Part shown: in pieces, positions 48,598 through 57,726 of the stretch
Layout of the letters: each line of letters starts with the position of its first letter
How positions within the stretch are numbered: position 1 is the stretch's first letter
DNA from: TMED27 sp964350695
GTDB lineage: Bacteria > Pseudomonadota > Alphaproteobacteria > Micavibrionales > Micavibrionaceae
Assembly: GCA_964350695.1 (NCBI GenBank)
Contig: CAYGKM010000006.1
Coordinates: 73,902 to 137,901, forward strand
Length of the DNA stretch: 64,000 nt
Direction of reading: 5' to 3'
Made by a program: the position numbers and the translations under genes
Notes under the pieces: model-generated
Seen by the model: only the letters and a program-made list of their open reading frames with translations
Told to the model about the DNA's origin: nothing
Database searches by the model: none

Positions 48598-49358
48598 TAG
48601 AACCTCCTATAGAGGAGATCAATGGCTGCGGCGCTGAGAATCAGGACAATATAGACTGCGCCTTGAAGGACAATAAAGAGGTTGGCGCTTGCGTCCAGAC
48701 CATAAAGAAGCCATGAGCTTTGCGTGAGGAGATCAAGCCGCGGCATGACCATGGATATCCCTTGCATGATTACCGAGAGCCCCTCGAAGAGCGGGCCGTC
48801 GGCTTTTTGCGAATCTATGATGCCCAATAAATGCGCCATCATCCGTGCCAAGACATAAAAACCGAGCGTTGCGAACATACTGAGCGCAGGGCTGGCCAGC
48901 ACCATTGCAAAGAAAAACGCGGTGCAGACCATGATTGCGTTTTCGATTGAAAGGCTGGCGATCCAGTAGATATGGTTTGCGGAAAATAAATGCGGGGAAA
49001 GCGCATATACACAAAGGCCGGAGAAAATGGCGGCAAGAATGCCGATGAATATAAAGGCCGAAGCGTAGGAGAGCAAAAAGGACAGCCGCCCGACGGGCCG
49101 CGTCAGCAAATATTCAACGTCGCGGCTATCGAAACTGCGTTTGACGAAGAACGCTACAAAGAGGCATAGGCCGAAAACATTGAGGAGACGGATACTGCCC
49201 GCGGCGAAAACAGCGGCGAATTGATCTATTTCGGTAACGGCGGAGCCGCCCATGAAGATGGAAAGACTTGTGGCCAATGCCATCATCACAAAAAGAGACA
49301 CAATAAACTTATCTCTTTTCGCTGCTTTTAATACATAACCGAAAAGCAGAGAGGACAT
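48597..49358 (-). CDS. ABC-2 type transporter permease of the pilus locus
   Basis: A 253-residue integral membrane protein with six hydrophobic segments. Between the first two lies a conserved-looking RSFDSRDVEYLLTRPVGRLSFLLSYASAF, the ABC-2 permease pattern of a cytoplasmic loop with Arg-Pro before a helix. It most likely partners the ABC ATPase at 55677, which has no other membrane component nearby. Located between the secretin and the TPR-like gene. Substrate unknown. Confidence 0.8.
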   Translation of the reverse strand: MSSLLFGYVLKAAKRDKFIVSLFVMMALATSLSIFMGGSAVTEIDQFAAVFAAGSIRLLNVFGLCLFVAFFVKRSFDSRDVEYLLTRPVGRLSFLLSYASAFIFIGILAAIFSGLCVYALSPHLFSANHIYWIASLSIENAIMVCTAFFFAMVLASPALSMFATLGFYVLARMMAHLLGIIDSQKADGPLFEGLSVIMQGISMVMPRLDLLTQSSWLLYGLDASANLFIVLQGAVYIVLILSAAAIDLLYRRF

Positions 49359-49374
49359 AGCACAGTTCGCCGTT

Positions 49375-51252
49375 CTAGAACCTTAAAGGTCTGCGGTCAG
49401 ATGAAAATTTGCGGTACAAATCTTTGTCCGTGTTGTGAACAGAGTCCGCAGGATTATCCAAAATCGTCGCTTTCAGGAAGATCACAAGCTCTGTTTTTTG
49501 AATAAGATCATCACGGTCCTTGAACAGATTCCCAAGGTATGGGGTTTCGCTTAAGATCGGCACGCCTGATTCGGAATTCACGACGCGGTCTTGCAGCAAG
49601 CCGCCCATCACAACGGGCTGACCTGAGCGCACCTGAATGACGGAATCAATTTCCTGAACGCTGAGTTCAGGAACGAGTGATTGTACACCCTCGATTTTTG
49701 CACTGGCGGTTACGAACTGAATAGCAGGGTCAGGCACTTCATTGACCACACGCGTGATTGTCGGCCGCACGGCCAAGGATACCGTTTGGTCTTCTATATT
49801 GATTGAAGGCTGCACATTGACCAGCACCCCTTCCGGCACGTTGCGGATATCACTGCTGATATCTGTTTGTGTTGCGCCGCCATCTGTCGCGGTCACGTCA
49901 ACATCAATGTCGAAGAAAACCTGATTGGTCGCCACGTTTAAAACAGCGGTTTGGTTGTTGAGAACCGTCAAGCGCGGACTGGCAAGCGCTTTGACCGTAC
50001 CGAAACCTGAAAGGGCCTGAATGAGCGTTTGCACATCATTGCCGCCGTAGCCAATCACGAAACTCGTGCCTGTCGCGACGCTTGTGCCTGTAAGCCCGGC
50101 CGCAGTTCCGGGAACAAGGCTGGTTCCCCCGCGCACAGTGCCGTTAGAGAGAAAGTCCGCTGTAAGCTCGCCGCTGAAGAGGCTAAGGCCGCCCCAATCA
50201 ATCCCTGTTACGAATTCATCGTTCAAGGTCACCTCAAGAAGCTTGGCTTCGATTAAAACTTGGGCTGAAACAGCCTTCTTAAGAAGCTTAAGATAATCGC
50301 GGATTTCTTTATGCGCTCTTTCTGGCGCGTAAACATTGATGATCCCTGCCTGCTTGTTCATTGTGAAGCTGCCTTTTTCATCAACCGCATTGGCTTTCGT
50401 GCCGGAGCTTTGCTCTTCATCATCAACGGGCAAAGAATCAACGCGCAATGTGGCTTGCGGCGCGGAAACATTCACGCTGCCGTCAGCATTCGGCGCTACC
50501 GCCTGGACGTCAGGGTTTTGGTCTGTGGCTGTTATGCGGGGGTCTTTCGTGGTTTTTAACCCTGTGGTTGCCGTACCATTTATGATTTGCTCAAGGTTTG
50601 CTTCAAGCTCGCCCCAGAAGTTCGCTTCGGTTTCAGAAGTGGCTTCGTAATTAGAGCCTGTTCCTACGCCGTCACCCGTCACAACCGCGACATTGTTGTT
50701 AATGCCGCTTTTGCTTTTGCGGATATAGCTGATGTAATCAATTTTATAGAGTTCGTTATAAGGCTTATCGAGCTCTACGCGAAGGACGTCATCATCAAAG
50801 CTATAACGAAGCCCTGCGATATCTGCGATTCGCGAAATCACCTGATCAAAAGGACGATCGCGCGCGGTGAAAATAATAGAGCCGCGGATACGGGGATCAA
50901 GTTCAATGTCGTAATCCGCCTGTTGGGCGAGTTCGAAAAGAATATCACGCACCGGAACGGACTGGTTGACCGAAACAGAAACCAAGGGCATGGATTTCAT
51001 CTTGCCTTCTGTTTGAGAAATATAGGGCTGAAGCTCGGGGATGGAGGCATTGTTTTTCGCTAATTCTGTTTCATCAATCGGGCTTTCAACGCGTGAGGCC
51101 ATGCCATCGCGGAAATCCTGCATTTGCATTTCGCCTTCGCGGTCAGATTTGGCGAAGTTACTTGCCAGATCACAGCTACCGAGCACAAAGCCGGCTACAA
51201 CTATCAGGGCGAAATGGATTTTGAACATTGAGAGAGCTTGCATCTTGGGCAT
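49375..51252 (-). CDS. mshL: MshL-type pilus secretin, lipoprotein
   Basis: A 625-residue outer-membrane secretin. The signal peptide ends in a lipobox, VLGSC. An STN-like domain follows (VSVNQSVPVRDILFELAQQ, IELDPRIRGSIIF). Next is the segment YKIDYISYIRKSKS and NFWGELEANLEQIING typical of MshL. The secretin core at the C-terminus shows VKALASPRLTVLNNQTAVLNV and VRSGQPVVMGGLLQDR. Length is normal for MshL. The start is ATG 51252, with AAGG nine bases upstream; two further in-frame ATGs follow within ten codons. Confidence 0.92.
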   Translation of the reverse strand: MPKMQALSMFKIHFALIVVAGFVLGSCDLASNFAKSDREGEMQMQDFRDGMASRVESPIDETELAKNNASIPELQPYISQTEGKMKSMPLVSVSVNQSVPVRDILFELAQQADYDIELDPRIRGSIIFTARDRPFDQVISRIADIAGLRYSFDDDVLRVELDKPYNELYKIDYISYIRKSKSGINNNVAVVTGDGVGTGSNYEATSETEANFWGELEANLEQIINGTATTGLKTTKDPRITATDQNPDVQAVAPNADGSVNVSAPQATLRVDSLPVDDEEQSSGTKANAVDEKGSFTMNKQAGIINVYAPERAHKEIRDYLKLLKKAVSAQVLIEAKLLEVTLNDEFVTGIDWGGLSLFSGELTADFLSNGTVRGGTSLVPGTAAGLTGTSVATGTSFVIGYGGNDVQTLIQALSGFGTVKALASPRLTVLNNQTAVLNVATNQVFFDIDVDVTATDGGATQTDISSDIRNVPEGVLVNVQPSINIEDQTVSLAVRPTITRVVNEVPDPAIQFVTASAKIEGVQSLVPELSVQEIDSVIQVRSGQPVVMGGLLQDRVVNSESGVPILSETPYLGNLFKDRDDLIQKTELVIFLKATILDNPADSVHNTDKDLYRKFSSDRRPLRF

Positions 51253-51371
51253 TACAGAAAACCTTACAGGGTTAAACTTTAGAAATTCACTGCGGGGATG
51301 CAGGAATATGAATCGCTATTAGCATAGCATATTTACGGGAGATGCAAGAGGTAGAAATGCCAGAAAGGCAA

Positions 51372-52514
51372 TCAATCCCGAATTGAAAACGAAGAGGTAT
51401 CAATGCCGGAAAGAGGCCCCTCTTTGATTCTTTTCGCGCCCGATAAATCAAATTGTTTGATCTTGATCTGGAGGTCAGACGGTTTGTCGGAGTTCATCAT
51501 AGCGGTTTCTTCGGAAATCATTTTCTGCGCGTAAAGCGACAGCAGGCTTTGGTCAAAGCTGCACATGCCTTCTTTTTGGTTTTGCTCGACCACTTCTTTT
51601 ATCTTTGTAACTTCGCCTTTGAGGATCAATTCTCTGACATGCCCTTTGTTCAGCATAATTTCAAGCGCAGGCACAAGCATACCGTCCAAACCCGGCAATA
51701 AACGCTGCGAAATGATCGCACTCAAATTCATAGAAAGGCTCAAGCGGATTTGATTTGTTTGCTCGTCAGGGAATAAATTCACGATTCGTTCAATGGCCTG
51801 ATAGGCGTTATTAGCGTGAATTGTTGCCAAACAGAGATGGCCCGTATCCGTCATGGTGAGTGTTTGTTCCATAACCTCGCGGTCTCGTACCTCGCCGATC
51901 AACACCACATCCGGGCGCTGACGCAATGCGTTTTTAAGGGCAACAGCGTAGCTTTCCGTGTCCACGCCGACTTCGCGCTGGGTGACAACAGATTTTTTAT
52001 GCTCGTGGAAATATTCGATCGGGTCTTCCACGGTGATGATATGTCCGGTTTGGCGGCTGTTTCTATGATCAATCATAGAGGCCAGACTGGTCGATTTCCC
52101 CGATCCCGTAGTCCCCGTTAAAAGTACAAGCCCTCTTTTTTGCATGGCAAGGCTCTCAAGCACAGCGGGCAGGCGCAGCTCTTTAATCGTCGGGATAGTG
52201 GATACAATGCGGCGGATTACAATTGCCGGATTTTGTCTTTGTTGCAGAACATTCACGCGGAAGCGCCCGAACTTGGGCAGCTCAAGCGCTGTGTTCATCT
52301 CCATATGTTCTTCGAAATCACGTCTTTGTCTGATCGTCAGAATAGCGCCGAGAATGTTTTCCAGTGCTTCTTTATCCAGAGCCGTATCGCTTAAGGTGAC
52401 CATTTCGTCTTCCACACGGATTGCAGGCGCATAGCCGTTGGTAAGATAAAGATCGCTCGCTTTGCGGTCTATCATCGCCTGAAGATATTGAAAAATAGGA
52501 TAATTTTCGGACAT
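51372..52514 (-). CDS. pilU: PilU-type pilus retraction ATPase
   Basis: A 380-residue PilT-family ATPase. Walker A is LTGTTGSGKST, the Asp box region IITVEDPIEYFH, Walker B DVVLIGEVRD and the His box LATIHANNAYQAIERI. The segment HVRELILKGEVTKIKEVVEQNQKEGMCSFDQSLL near the end is characteristic of PilU rather than PilT. I start at ATG 52514, two bases after the pilT stop. PilU usually needs PilT to power retraction under load. Confidence 0.92.
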   Translation of the reverse strand: MSENYPIFQYLQAMIDRKASDLYLTNGYAPAIRVEDEMVTLSDTALDKEALENILGAILTIRQRRDFEEHMEMNTALELPKFGRFRVNVLQQRQNPAIVIRRIVSTIPTIKELRLPAVLESLAMQKRGLVLLTGTTGSGKSTSLASMIDHRNSRQTGHIITVEDPIEYFHEHKKSVVTQREVGVDTESYAVALKNALRQRPDVVLIGEVRDREVMEQTLTMTDTGHLCLATIHANNAYQAIERIVNLFPDEQTNQIRLSLSMNLSAIISQRLLPGLDGMLVPALEIMLNKGHVRELILKGEVTKIKEVVEQNQKEGMCSFDQSLLSLYAQKMISEETAMMNSDKPSDLQIKIKQFDLSGAKRIKEGPLSGIDTSSFSIRD

Positions 52515-52515
52515 A

Positions 52516-53682
52516 TTAGAATGAATACCCTTCATCGCTTGAGCCTGATGGCTCTCCTTTGCCGCCGCTTGAAGGGTCGCTCATCGAGCTACCGTCAAGT
52601 TTTCCGCCGCCAAGGGCTGCGGAGGCATAGTCTTCGTCTTCGCCCGCCTCATCGGTGGTCGCGAGCAGCACTCTGCGGGCTTCGTCTTTATTGATAAGCC
52701 CGGATTCGAGAAGATCGCCGACGGCATCTTGCATCGTGATCATGCCGTAGCGTGATCCTGTTTGCATCATGGAGTAAAGCTGCGGAATTTGGTTTTCACG
52801 GATCAGGTTTCTGACCGCGTTTGTACCCACGAGGATTTCAAAACCGGCCACACGGCCCTGCCCGTCATCACGCTTTAAAAGCGTTTGAGCAATTACGCCC
52901 TGAATAGAGCTTGCGAGCATAGCGCGGATCATTTCTTTGTCTCCTGTCGGGAACACGTCGATAATACGGTCAATCGTTTTAGAGGCCGAGTTGGAGTGAA
53001 GCGTTGCAAACACAAGGTGGCCCGTTTCTGCCGCAGTCAGCGCCAATGAGATTGTTTCATAGTCGCGCATCTCCCCGACAAGGATCACATCGGGATCCTC
53101 ACGAAGGGCGCTTTTAAGGGCGCGGGCGAATGAATGTGTGTCTGTACCGACTTCGCGGTGGTTGACCAGGCTTTTTTTGGATTCGTGGAAGAATTCGACC
53201 GGATCTTCAATCGTCAGGATATGTTTTGATGCATGCAGATTGATGTGATTAACCATAGAAGCCAATGTTGTCGATTTACCGCTCCCTGTCGGGCCGGTGA
53301 CAAGAATAATGCCTTTTTCAAGCTCGGCGAAGCGGCGCATAACGGGCGGCAAGCCTAATTGTTCCATTGTCGGCACGACGCTCGGGATCGCACGAAACAC
53401 GGCCGATGACCCCAAGCGGGTTGTAAAGCCGTTCACACGGAAACGGGCTTCTTCGGTAAGTTCGATCGCGAAATCCAGTTCCATATTCTTTTCGAATTCT
53501 GCGCGCTGGTCGTCTGTCATGGTTGAATACAGCATGCCGCGGATATCATCGCTGGAAAGCGGTTCGGCCTTTACGCGCTTAAGTGTGCCGTTCACACGAA
53601 TGATCGGCGGCGATCCTGCGCTCAAGTGAAGGTCAGAGGCATCGTTTTCCAGTGTAAATTTGAGAAGCTGATTTAAGTCCAA
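52516..53682 (-). CDS. pilT: PilT-type pilus retraction ATPase
   Basis: A 388-residue hexameric ATPase that depolymerises the pilus. Walker A is GPTGSGKST at 130-138, followed by LTIEDPVEFFHE, DPDVILVGEMRD and HLVFATLHSNSASKTIDRI. AVRNLIRENQIPQLYSMMQTG matches the PilT retraction motif. The C-terminal 50 residues are a Ser/Gly/Asp-rich tail not seen in standard PilT (344-350 residues). The start codon is TTG at 53682, well supported by AAAGGAG seven bases upstream and by the family N-terminus DLNQLLKFTLENDASDLHL. Confidence 0.94.
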   Translation of the reverse strand: MDLNQLLKFTLENDASDLHLSAGSPPIIRVNGTLKRVKAEPLSSDDIRGMLYSTMTDDQRAEFEKNMELDFAIELTEEARFRVNGFTTRLGSSAVFRAIPSVVPTMEQLGLPPVMRRFAELEKGIILVTGPTGSGKSTTLASMVNHINLHASKHILTIEDPVEFFHESKKSLVNHREVGTDTHSFARALKSALREDPDVILVGEMRDYETISLALTAAETGHLVFATLHSNSASKTIDRIIDVFPTGDKEMIRAMLASSIQGVIAQTLLKRDDGQGRVAGFEILVGTNAVRNLIRENQIPQLYSMMQTGSRYGMITMQDAVGDLLESGLINKDEARRVLLATTDEAGEDEDYASAALGGGKLDGSSMSDPSSGGKGEPSGSSDEGYSF

Positions 53683-53771
53683 GGGAGCTCTCCTTTATTC
53701 AGCATTAATGAGGGAATACGCAGAAAATCTTACTCTCTATTTTTAACGTGAATATATGAATAGAAGGTAAA

Positions 53772-53790
53772 GAACCTCAAGAAAAGGTTC
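53772..53790 (-). terminator. hairpin at the end of the prepilin peptidase gene
   Basis: On the minus strand GAACCT and AGGTTC form a 6-bp stem directly overlapping the peptidase stop, followed by TTTACC. A weak terminator or processing site that separates the peptidase from pilT; the 106-bp gap holds no gene and may carry a pilT promoter. Confidence 0.4.
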
Positions 53791-54592
53791 ACAAATAGTG
53801 TACTGCTTTTTCGGCGAAATGAGAACCGCCAAACCAAAGAAGGGTAATAAAGGCCAAAATCAGGGCGGGACCGAAGGGAAATACGGCTTCCTTTTTGATT
53901 TTTTGCCAAAAAAGCCCCAAAACAACGCCCAAAACCCCTGAAAGGATACAAAATGTCGCCAAATGCGATATGCCGAGCCATAATCCCGCCGCGGCAAAGA
54001 ATTTCACGTCCCCCATGCCAAGAGCGGTTTTATTCAAGACTTTCGAGGTTACCCAGCCCAAAACATAGGCAAAAACGCCGTATATAAGCGCGCCGCTCAG
54101 ATAGCGCGTGAAAAGCGCCTCAATGGTTATATCTTGGGCTAAAAGCAGCATAGTGAGCCTTAAAAGCCCTATTCCGGCGAGAATAAGAACCAAAACATTC
54201 GGCAAAATCTTATGTTTCAGGTCAATGACGATGAGCGCAATCAAGATCGGGCTGGCGAGGACAAGCGGCGCATAGGCGTTTAGATCGCCTTTGTTGAGCA
54301 GGAATGCGCCAATACAAAGTGTACATGAGGCGATTTCAACAAGCGGATAGCTTATACTCACGCGGGCTTTGCAATATCTACATTTTCCGCGCTGAAACAG
54401 CCATGAAAAGAGCGGCACAAGGTCACGCGCCTTTAATTTGCAGCCGCAAGACATGCAGGCGGAGCGCGAGGTCGAGGTAAAAACGGGTTTTCCTTCAGGG
54501 ATGCGGGCGATAAGGGCCGTGGCAAAGCTGCCCAAGATCAGGCCCAGAATTCCAACGCTGACCAGTTCAAAATAGAAAGGAATGAATGACAT
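53789..54592 (-). CDS. prepilin peptidase (A24, GspO/PilD-like)
   Basis: A 267-residue integral membrane protease and N-methyltransferase that processes the pilin. An N-terminal segment LGLILGSFATALIARIPEG is followed by a zinc-binding loop with two Cys pairs (CMSC and CRYC). The two catalytic Asp are in IVIDLKHKILPN and MGDVKFF. Eight hydrophobic segments fit the family. Located between the TPR gene and pilT; it presumably also serves any pilins encoded elsewhere. Confidence 0.94.
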   Translation of the reverse strand: MSFIPFYFELVSVGILGLILGSFATALIARIPEGKPVFTSTSRSACMSCGCKLKARDLVPLFSWLFQRGKCRYCKARVSISYPLVEIASCTLCIGAFLLNKGDLNAYAPLVLASPILIALIVIDLKHKILPNVLVLILAGIGLLRLTMLLLAQDITIEALFTRYLSGALIYGVFAYVLGWVTSKVLNKTALGMGDVKFFAAAGLWLGISHLATFCILSGVLGVVLGLFWQKIKKEAVFPFGPALILAFITLLWFGGSHFAEKAVHYL

Positions 54593-54598
54593 TTTGGT

Positions 54599-55624
54599 TT
54601 AGCGCAGCAAAGCCAAACGCTCGAACACGGCTTCGCGCGGGATAGAGCGCCCTGCGCCGTAAAGCGTATCAATCTCAAGCGCTTCTTCGTAATATTGAAT
54701 CGCTTCCTTTTTGCTGCCTGCCCTGTCGGCGATGACAGCCATGTTAAACAGATGGCTCGCGTTTTTCGGTTGCATGCTGGCGGCGATCCCCAGATACCGA
54801 ATGGCTTCGTCAAACCGTGCGAGTTTGGCCTGCATAACCGCGATTTGTGCAACCATACCCACATCACCGGGATATTCGTCATGCATTTCCAGCAATTGGC
54901 GCAGGGCAACGGACGGGTATTTCTTACCCATCAAGCCGAGCATATTCACCTTTGCCGCCGCATTTTGCGGATAGCGATCAAGGAATTCTTCATAAGCCTG
55001 AAGCGCCATTTCATCTTGGCCGAGCTGTTGCAGGGTGGTTGCGCGGCCCATCAAAATATTGGCGTCTGAATTGTTCTTGGCGTAGAGCTGGTCGTATATT
55101 TCAAGCGCGGATTCGTAGCGACCAAGCTTCATCGCCCTGTCTGCGGCGACAAGCTGCGCGGCTTTGCTGTCTGCTTTGCTCTCTTTGGTCGAAATAATCA
55201 GTTTTGACCCCGGCTCTAGCTGCGGATTTACTTTTCTGGGGCCGCTTTTGCGTCCCATCTCGCCGGATGGCACAAGTGATTCGGCATCAAAGAAGATGTT
55301 TTCATCAAAGCCGTCTACTTCGGCGGCGTCAGGAATACTGGGCATAGTTTCTGTTTCGGGGGTCTCCACAACAGGGCTTGCAAGCTCATCAATTGCGGGC
55401 ACAGGCACGTCGGCGACAGGCTCAAGAGGCTCTAAAGGTTGCAGCTCAATTGTCGCATTAGGGGCTTCAGCAGGGGCTTCCGCCGCAGGGGCATCACCAA
55501 TAGGAGCAAGGACTTCTTCTTTGGTGATGTCATCCATTTGCGCGTAAGCAGGCACAAAGGGCAAGGCGCTTACACTGATCGCCAGCACGGCTAAACATGC
55601 GGTATTTTTGAGAGATAAAAACAT
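54599..55624 (-). CDS. exported TPR protein (MshN-like)
   Basis: A 341-residue exported protein with signal peptide (cleavage after AYAQ near residue 29). A Pro/Glu/Ala-rich linker (about 30-150) follows, then TPR helices from about 155 to the end (YESALEIYDQLYAKNNSDANILMGRATTLQQLG is representative, spacing about 34). The order signal, linker, TPR and its place in the cluster correspond to MshN in MSHA loci, though that protein is usually membrane-anchored. Likely periplasmic scaffold for the secretin or for alignment. Confidence 0.75.
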   Translation of the reverse strand: MFLSLKNTACLAVLAISVSALPFVPAYAQMDDITKEEVLAPIGDAPAAEAPAEAPNATIELQPLEPLEPVADVPVPAIDELASPVVETPETETMPSIPDAAEVDGFDENIFFDAESLVPSGEMGRKSGPRKVNPQLEPGSKLIISTKESKADSKAAQLVAADRAMKLGRYESALEIYDQLYAKNNSDANILMGRATTLQQLGQDEMALQAYEEFLDRYPQNAAAKVNMLGLMGKKYPSVALRQLLEMHDEYPGDVGMVAQIAVMQAKLARFDEAIRYLGIAASMQPKNASHLFNMAVIADRAGSKKEAIQYYEEALEIDTLYGAGRSIPREAVFERLALLR

Positions 55625-55676
55625 TATTGGTGACCTTTAAGGACAGGGAGGAAATGCAATTCGTAAATATAGGGTA

Positions 55677-56429
55677 TCACGCCGCAGCCTTTTTCTCAAT
55701 AAATTGTAAGAAGGCGCGCTCCAGTTTTTGGCTCTTATTTTCATCTTTGAAAGCCTTGGGCGTGCCTATAAAATTGATGGTCTTGCCATCGAGTATCGCG
55801 ATGCGATCGCAAATTTCATCCATATCTTCGAGAATATGCGAACAAATCAAAAGGGTTTTGTTTTGTTTCTTCAAATTTATCAGTGTGTCTTTTACGTGGC
55901 TGCGCGCTCTGGGGTCGAGGCCGCTCATCGGTTCATCGAGAATCAGAAGCTCGCCGGGCGTCATGAGCGTGGAGAGCAGCCCGAGTTTTTGGCGCATGCC
56001 TTTGGAGTATGTGTGGACGCGCTTATCGAGCGCGGAAGGGTCTAGTGCGAGGCTTTCGGCCCCTGCCCTGAACTCATCGGCGGTAATGGTTTTATAGCCT
56101 GCGCTTTTGTTATAGAGCGCGGTGGCGAACTTTAAAAACTCCATGCCGGTCATAAACCAAGACGGCTCGAAACGTTCAGGGAGAAAGGCGATGCGCTGCT
56201 TGGCGGCTTTATCGTTATTGGGCAGGCCGAATATCTCGACGCGCCCCTGATCGGCAGGACGCAGATTTAAAATGGTTTTGATGAGGGTGGTTTTGCCCGC
56301 GCCATTCAGGCCGATCAGCCCCATGAACTCGCCTGATTTTATGCTCAGGGAGATATCATCAATCGCTTTGAACGCCTTGTAAGAGACGCTCACATTTTCG
56401 ACATGAAGGGCGGGCGGTTTTTTATTCAT
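55677..56429 (-). CDS. ABC transporter ATPase of the pilus locus
   Basis: A 250-residue ABC-2-type ATPase. Walker A is GLNGAGKTT (40-48), signature YSKGMRQKLG, Walker B LLILDEPMSGLDPR and switch His in ICSHILEDMD. The nearest permease is at 48597, in the same locus but 6 kb downstream. The Myxococcus pil cluster carries an ABC transporter (PilGHI) needed for piliation, and this pair may play a similar role. It lies between the TPR gene and the GspB-like gene on the same strand. Confidence 0.93.
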   Translation of the reverse strand: MNKKPPALHVENVSVSYKAFKAIDDISLSIKSGEFMGLIGLNGAGKTTLIKTILNLRPADQGRVEIFGLPNNDKAAKQRIAFLPERFEPSWFMTGMEFLKFATALYNKSAGYKTITADEFRAGAESLALDPSALDKRVHTYSKGMRQKLGLLSTLMTPGELLILDEPMSGLDPRARSHVKDTLINLKKQNKTLLICSHILEDMDEICDRIAILDGKTINFIGTPKAFKDENKSQKLERAFLQFIEKKAAA

Positions 56430-56443
56430 TGGCGGCGGCCTTT

Positions 56444-57088
56444 TTAACCCGGCAGGAAGATACGCGTATCAATGTTAAAGCGTTGATGCGCGCGCAGACG
56501 GATCGGGAAAATTTGGTTGGTGTATTCATCAAACCATTTAATCTCGACATATTCTTCAAAAACCCGAAGATCGAGGACTTCTTTTGGCAGCGCATTGGGT
56601 GATACGCGCTTGCCGTTCAGCCATATTGTCCAGTTTTTGCTGGTTTTATATACGATCCCGCCAAGCGTAATATCGCGTTCTTCCGGTGGGGGTTTACGTT
56701 TTGGTTCATCGTCACGTTTCTTCAAATCGCGCATAAGCTCGGCATCTGTGGGGGCGCGCACAACGCCGCGAGAAGCGCGGGCATCCTGGATTGCGGTACG
56801 CTCCCAGAATGTAAAGAGCAGCGAAGAATATTCACCGGCGTCAAACCCGTTTTCTTCGATGGGGCTCTGCGCTTGAGACGCTGGGGCGGCGGCTTGCACA
56901 GCTTCTTGCGGCGCTTGATCTTCCGGGCCTTCCGCTTGCGGCGCTATCACAGCTTCAGTGGGCTGCTCAACAACCGCTTGAGGGGCTTCGAGAACCATGC
57001 CTTGCGGCGCGGCTTGCGTAAGATCCTGCGCGAGCGATGGCTGCGCGAGGCAGAGTAAAAGCGCTATATAGAGACCGTTTATCTTCAT
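56444..57088 (-). CDS. GspB/MshK-like pilus accessory protein
   Basis: A 214-residue exported protein. The signal peptide (MKINGLYIALLLCLAQPSLAQ) is followed by an Ala/Gln/Pro/Glu-rich linker. The C-terminal domain ITLGGIVYKTSKNWTIWLNGKRVSPNA resembles the GspB/MshK/PilP type, thought to connect the inner platform to the secretin. I start at ATG 57088, which overlaps the stop of the previous gene, with GGAGGAGGG upstream. An in-frame upstream start at 57136 lies in the preceding gene and has no such support. Confidence 0.78.
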   Translation of the reverse strand: MKINGLYIALLLCLAQPSLAQDLTQAAPQGMVLEAPQAVVEQPTEAVIAPQAEGPEDQAPQEAVQAAAPASQAQSPIEENGFDAGEYSSLLFTFWERTAIQDARASRGVVRAPTDAELMRDLKKRDDEPKRKPPPEERDITLGGIVYKTSKNWTIWLNGKRVSPNALPKEVLDLRVFEEYVEIKWFDEYTNQIFPIRLRAHQRFNIDTRIFLPG

Positions 57089-57726
57089 TGTACGCCCTCC
57101 TCCGTAAGTTGGTCTACGGGGATCATCGTGCGCCACAGCATTTCAATCTCGGCTTTGATGAGAGGGACATTTTTACCAGAGGCAATGCTGCGCAAGACCG
57201 TGCCGTTAACTTCGGCGTCCCTGTGTAGCTTCATTTTCTCAAGGCTGATATGGCCGGGGAAATATTTTTCAACCAAGAACACATAGCGCAGGATATCAAT
57301 CTCATCCATTGCCTCGACCCTGAGTTCTACAGGGCTGCTTAAAATTTTATGATTGGCTTTTTGGGCAACTTCATTGTCTTCAATTTCTCCTGCGGCAACG
57401 CTGACTTGCGCCTTGCTTACGCCTGATTTTTCCTGAATAAGATTGAATAATTTTTCAGCCTGACGGCGGCCCTGATCTTTGAAGAAGCCATCTTTTTCAA
57501 GCATTTCAAATTCTGCTTTTTGATCTTCAAGCTGCTCGAATTCCAAAAGGATATTGTCGATATCCTTATTTAAACCGGAGACCTGCCCGCGCAGCATGCG
57601 GAGCTCGCGCTCTTTGGATATTTTTTCCGGCGCGAGATAGCCGTATGCGACAAGCGCAAGCGCCGCATTCACGGCCACAAGGATCGCGAGGGTCAGAATT
57701 CTTTTTGCTCCAAGCACCTTTATCAT
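57085..57726 (-). CDS. PilO/MshJ-like pilus assembly protein
   Basis: A 213-residue bitopic membrane protein. One N-terminal segment (ILTLAILVAVNAALALVAYGY) is followed by a coiled-coil (LRMLRGQVSGLNKDIDNILLEFEQLEDQK) and a small alpha/beta domain (SSPVELRVEAMDEIDILRYVFLVEKYFPGHISLEKM). This is the architecture of PilO and MshJ in the inner-membrane alignment complex. It overlaps the genes on both sides by 4 bp. Confidence 0.78.
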   Translation of the reverse strand: MIKVLGAKRILTLAILVAVNAALALVAYGYLAPEKISKERELRMLRGQVSGLNKDIDNILLEFEQLEDQKAEFEMLEKDGFFKDQGRRQAEKLFNLIQEKSGVSKAQVSVAAGEIEDNEVAQKANHKILSSPVELRVEAMDEIDILRYVFLVEKYFPGHISLEKMKLHRDAEVNGTVLRSIASGKNVPLIKAEIEMLWRTMIPVDQLTEEGVQ

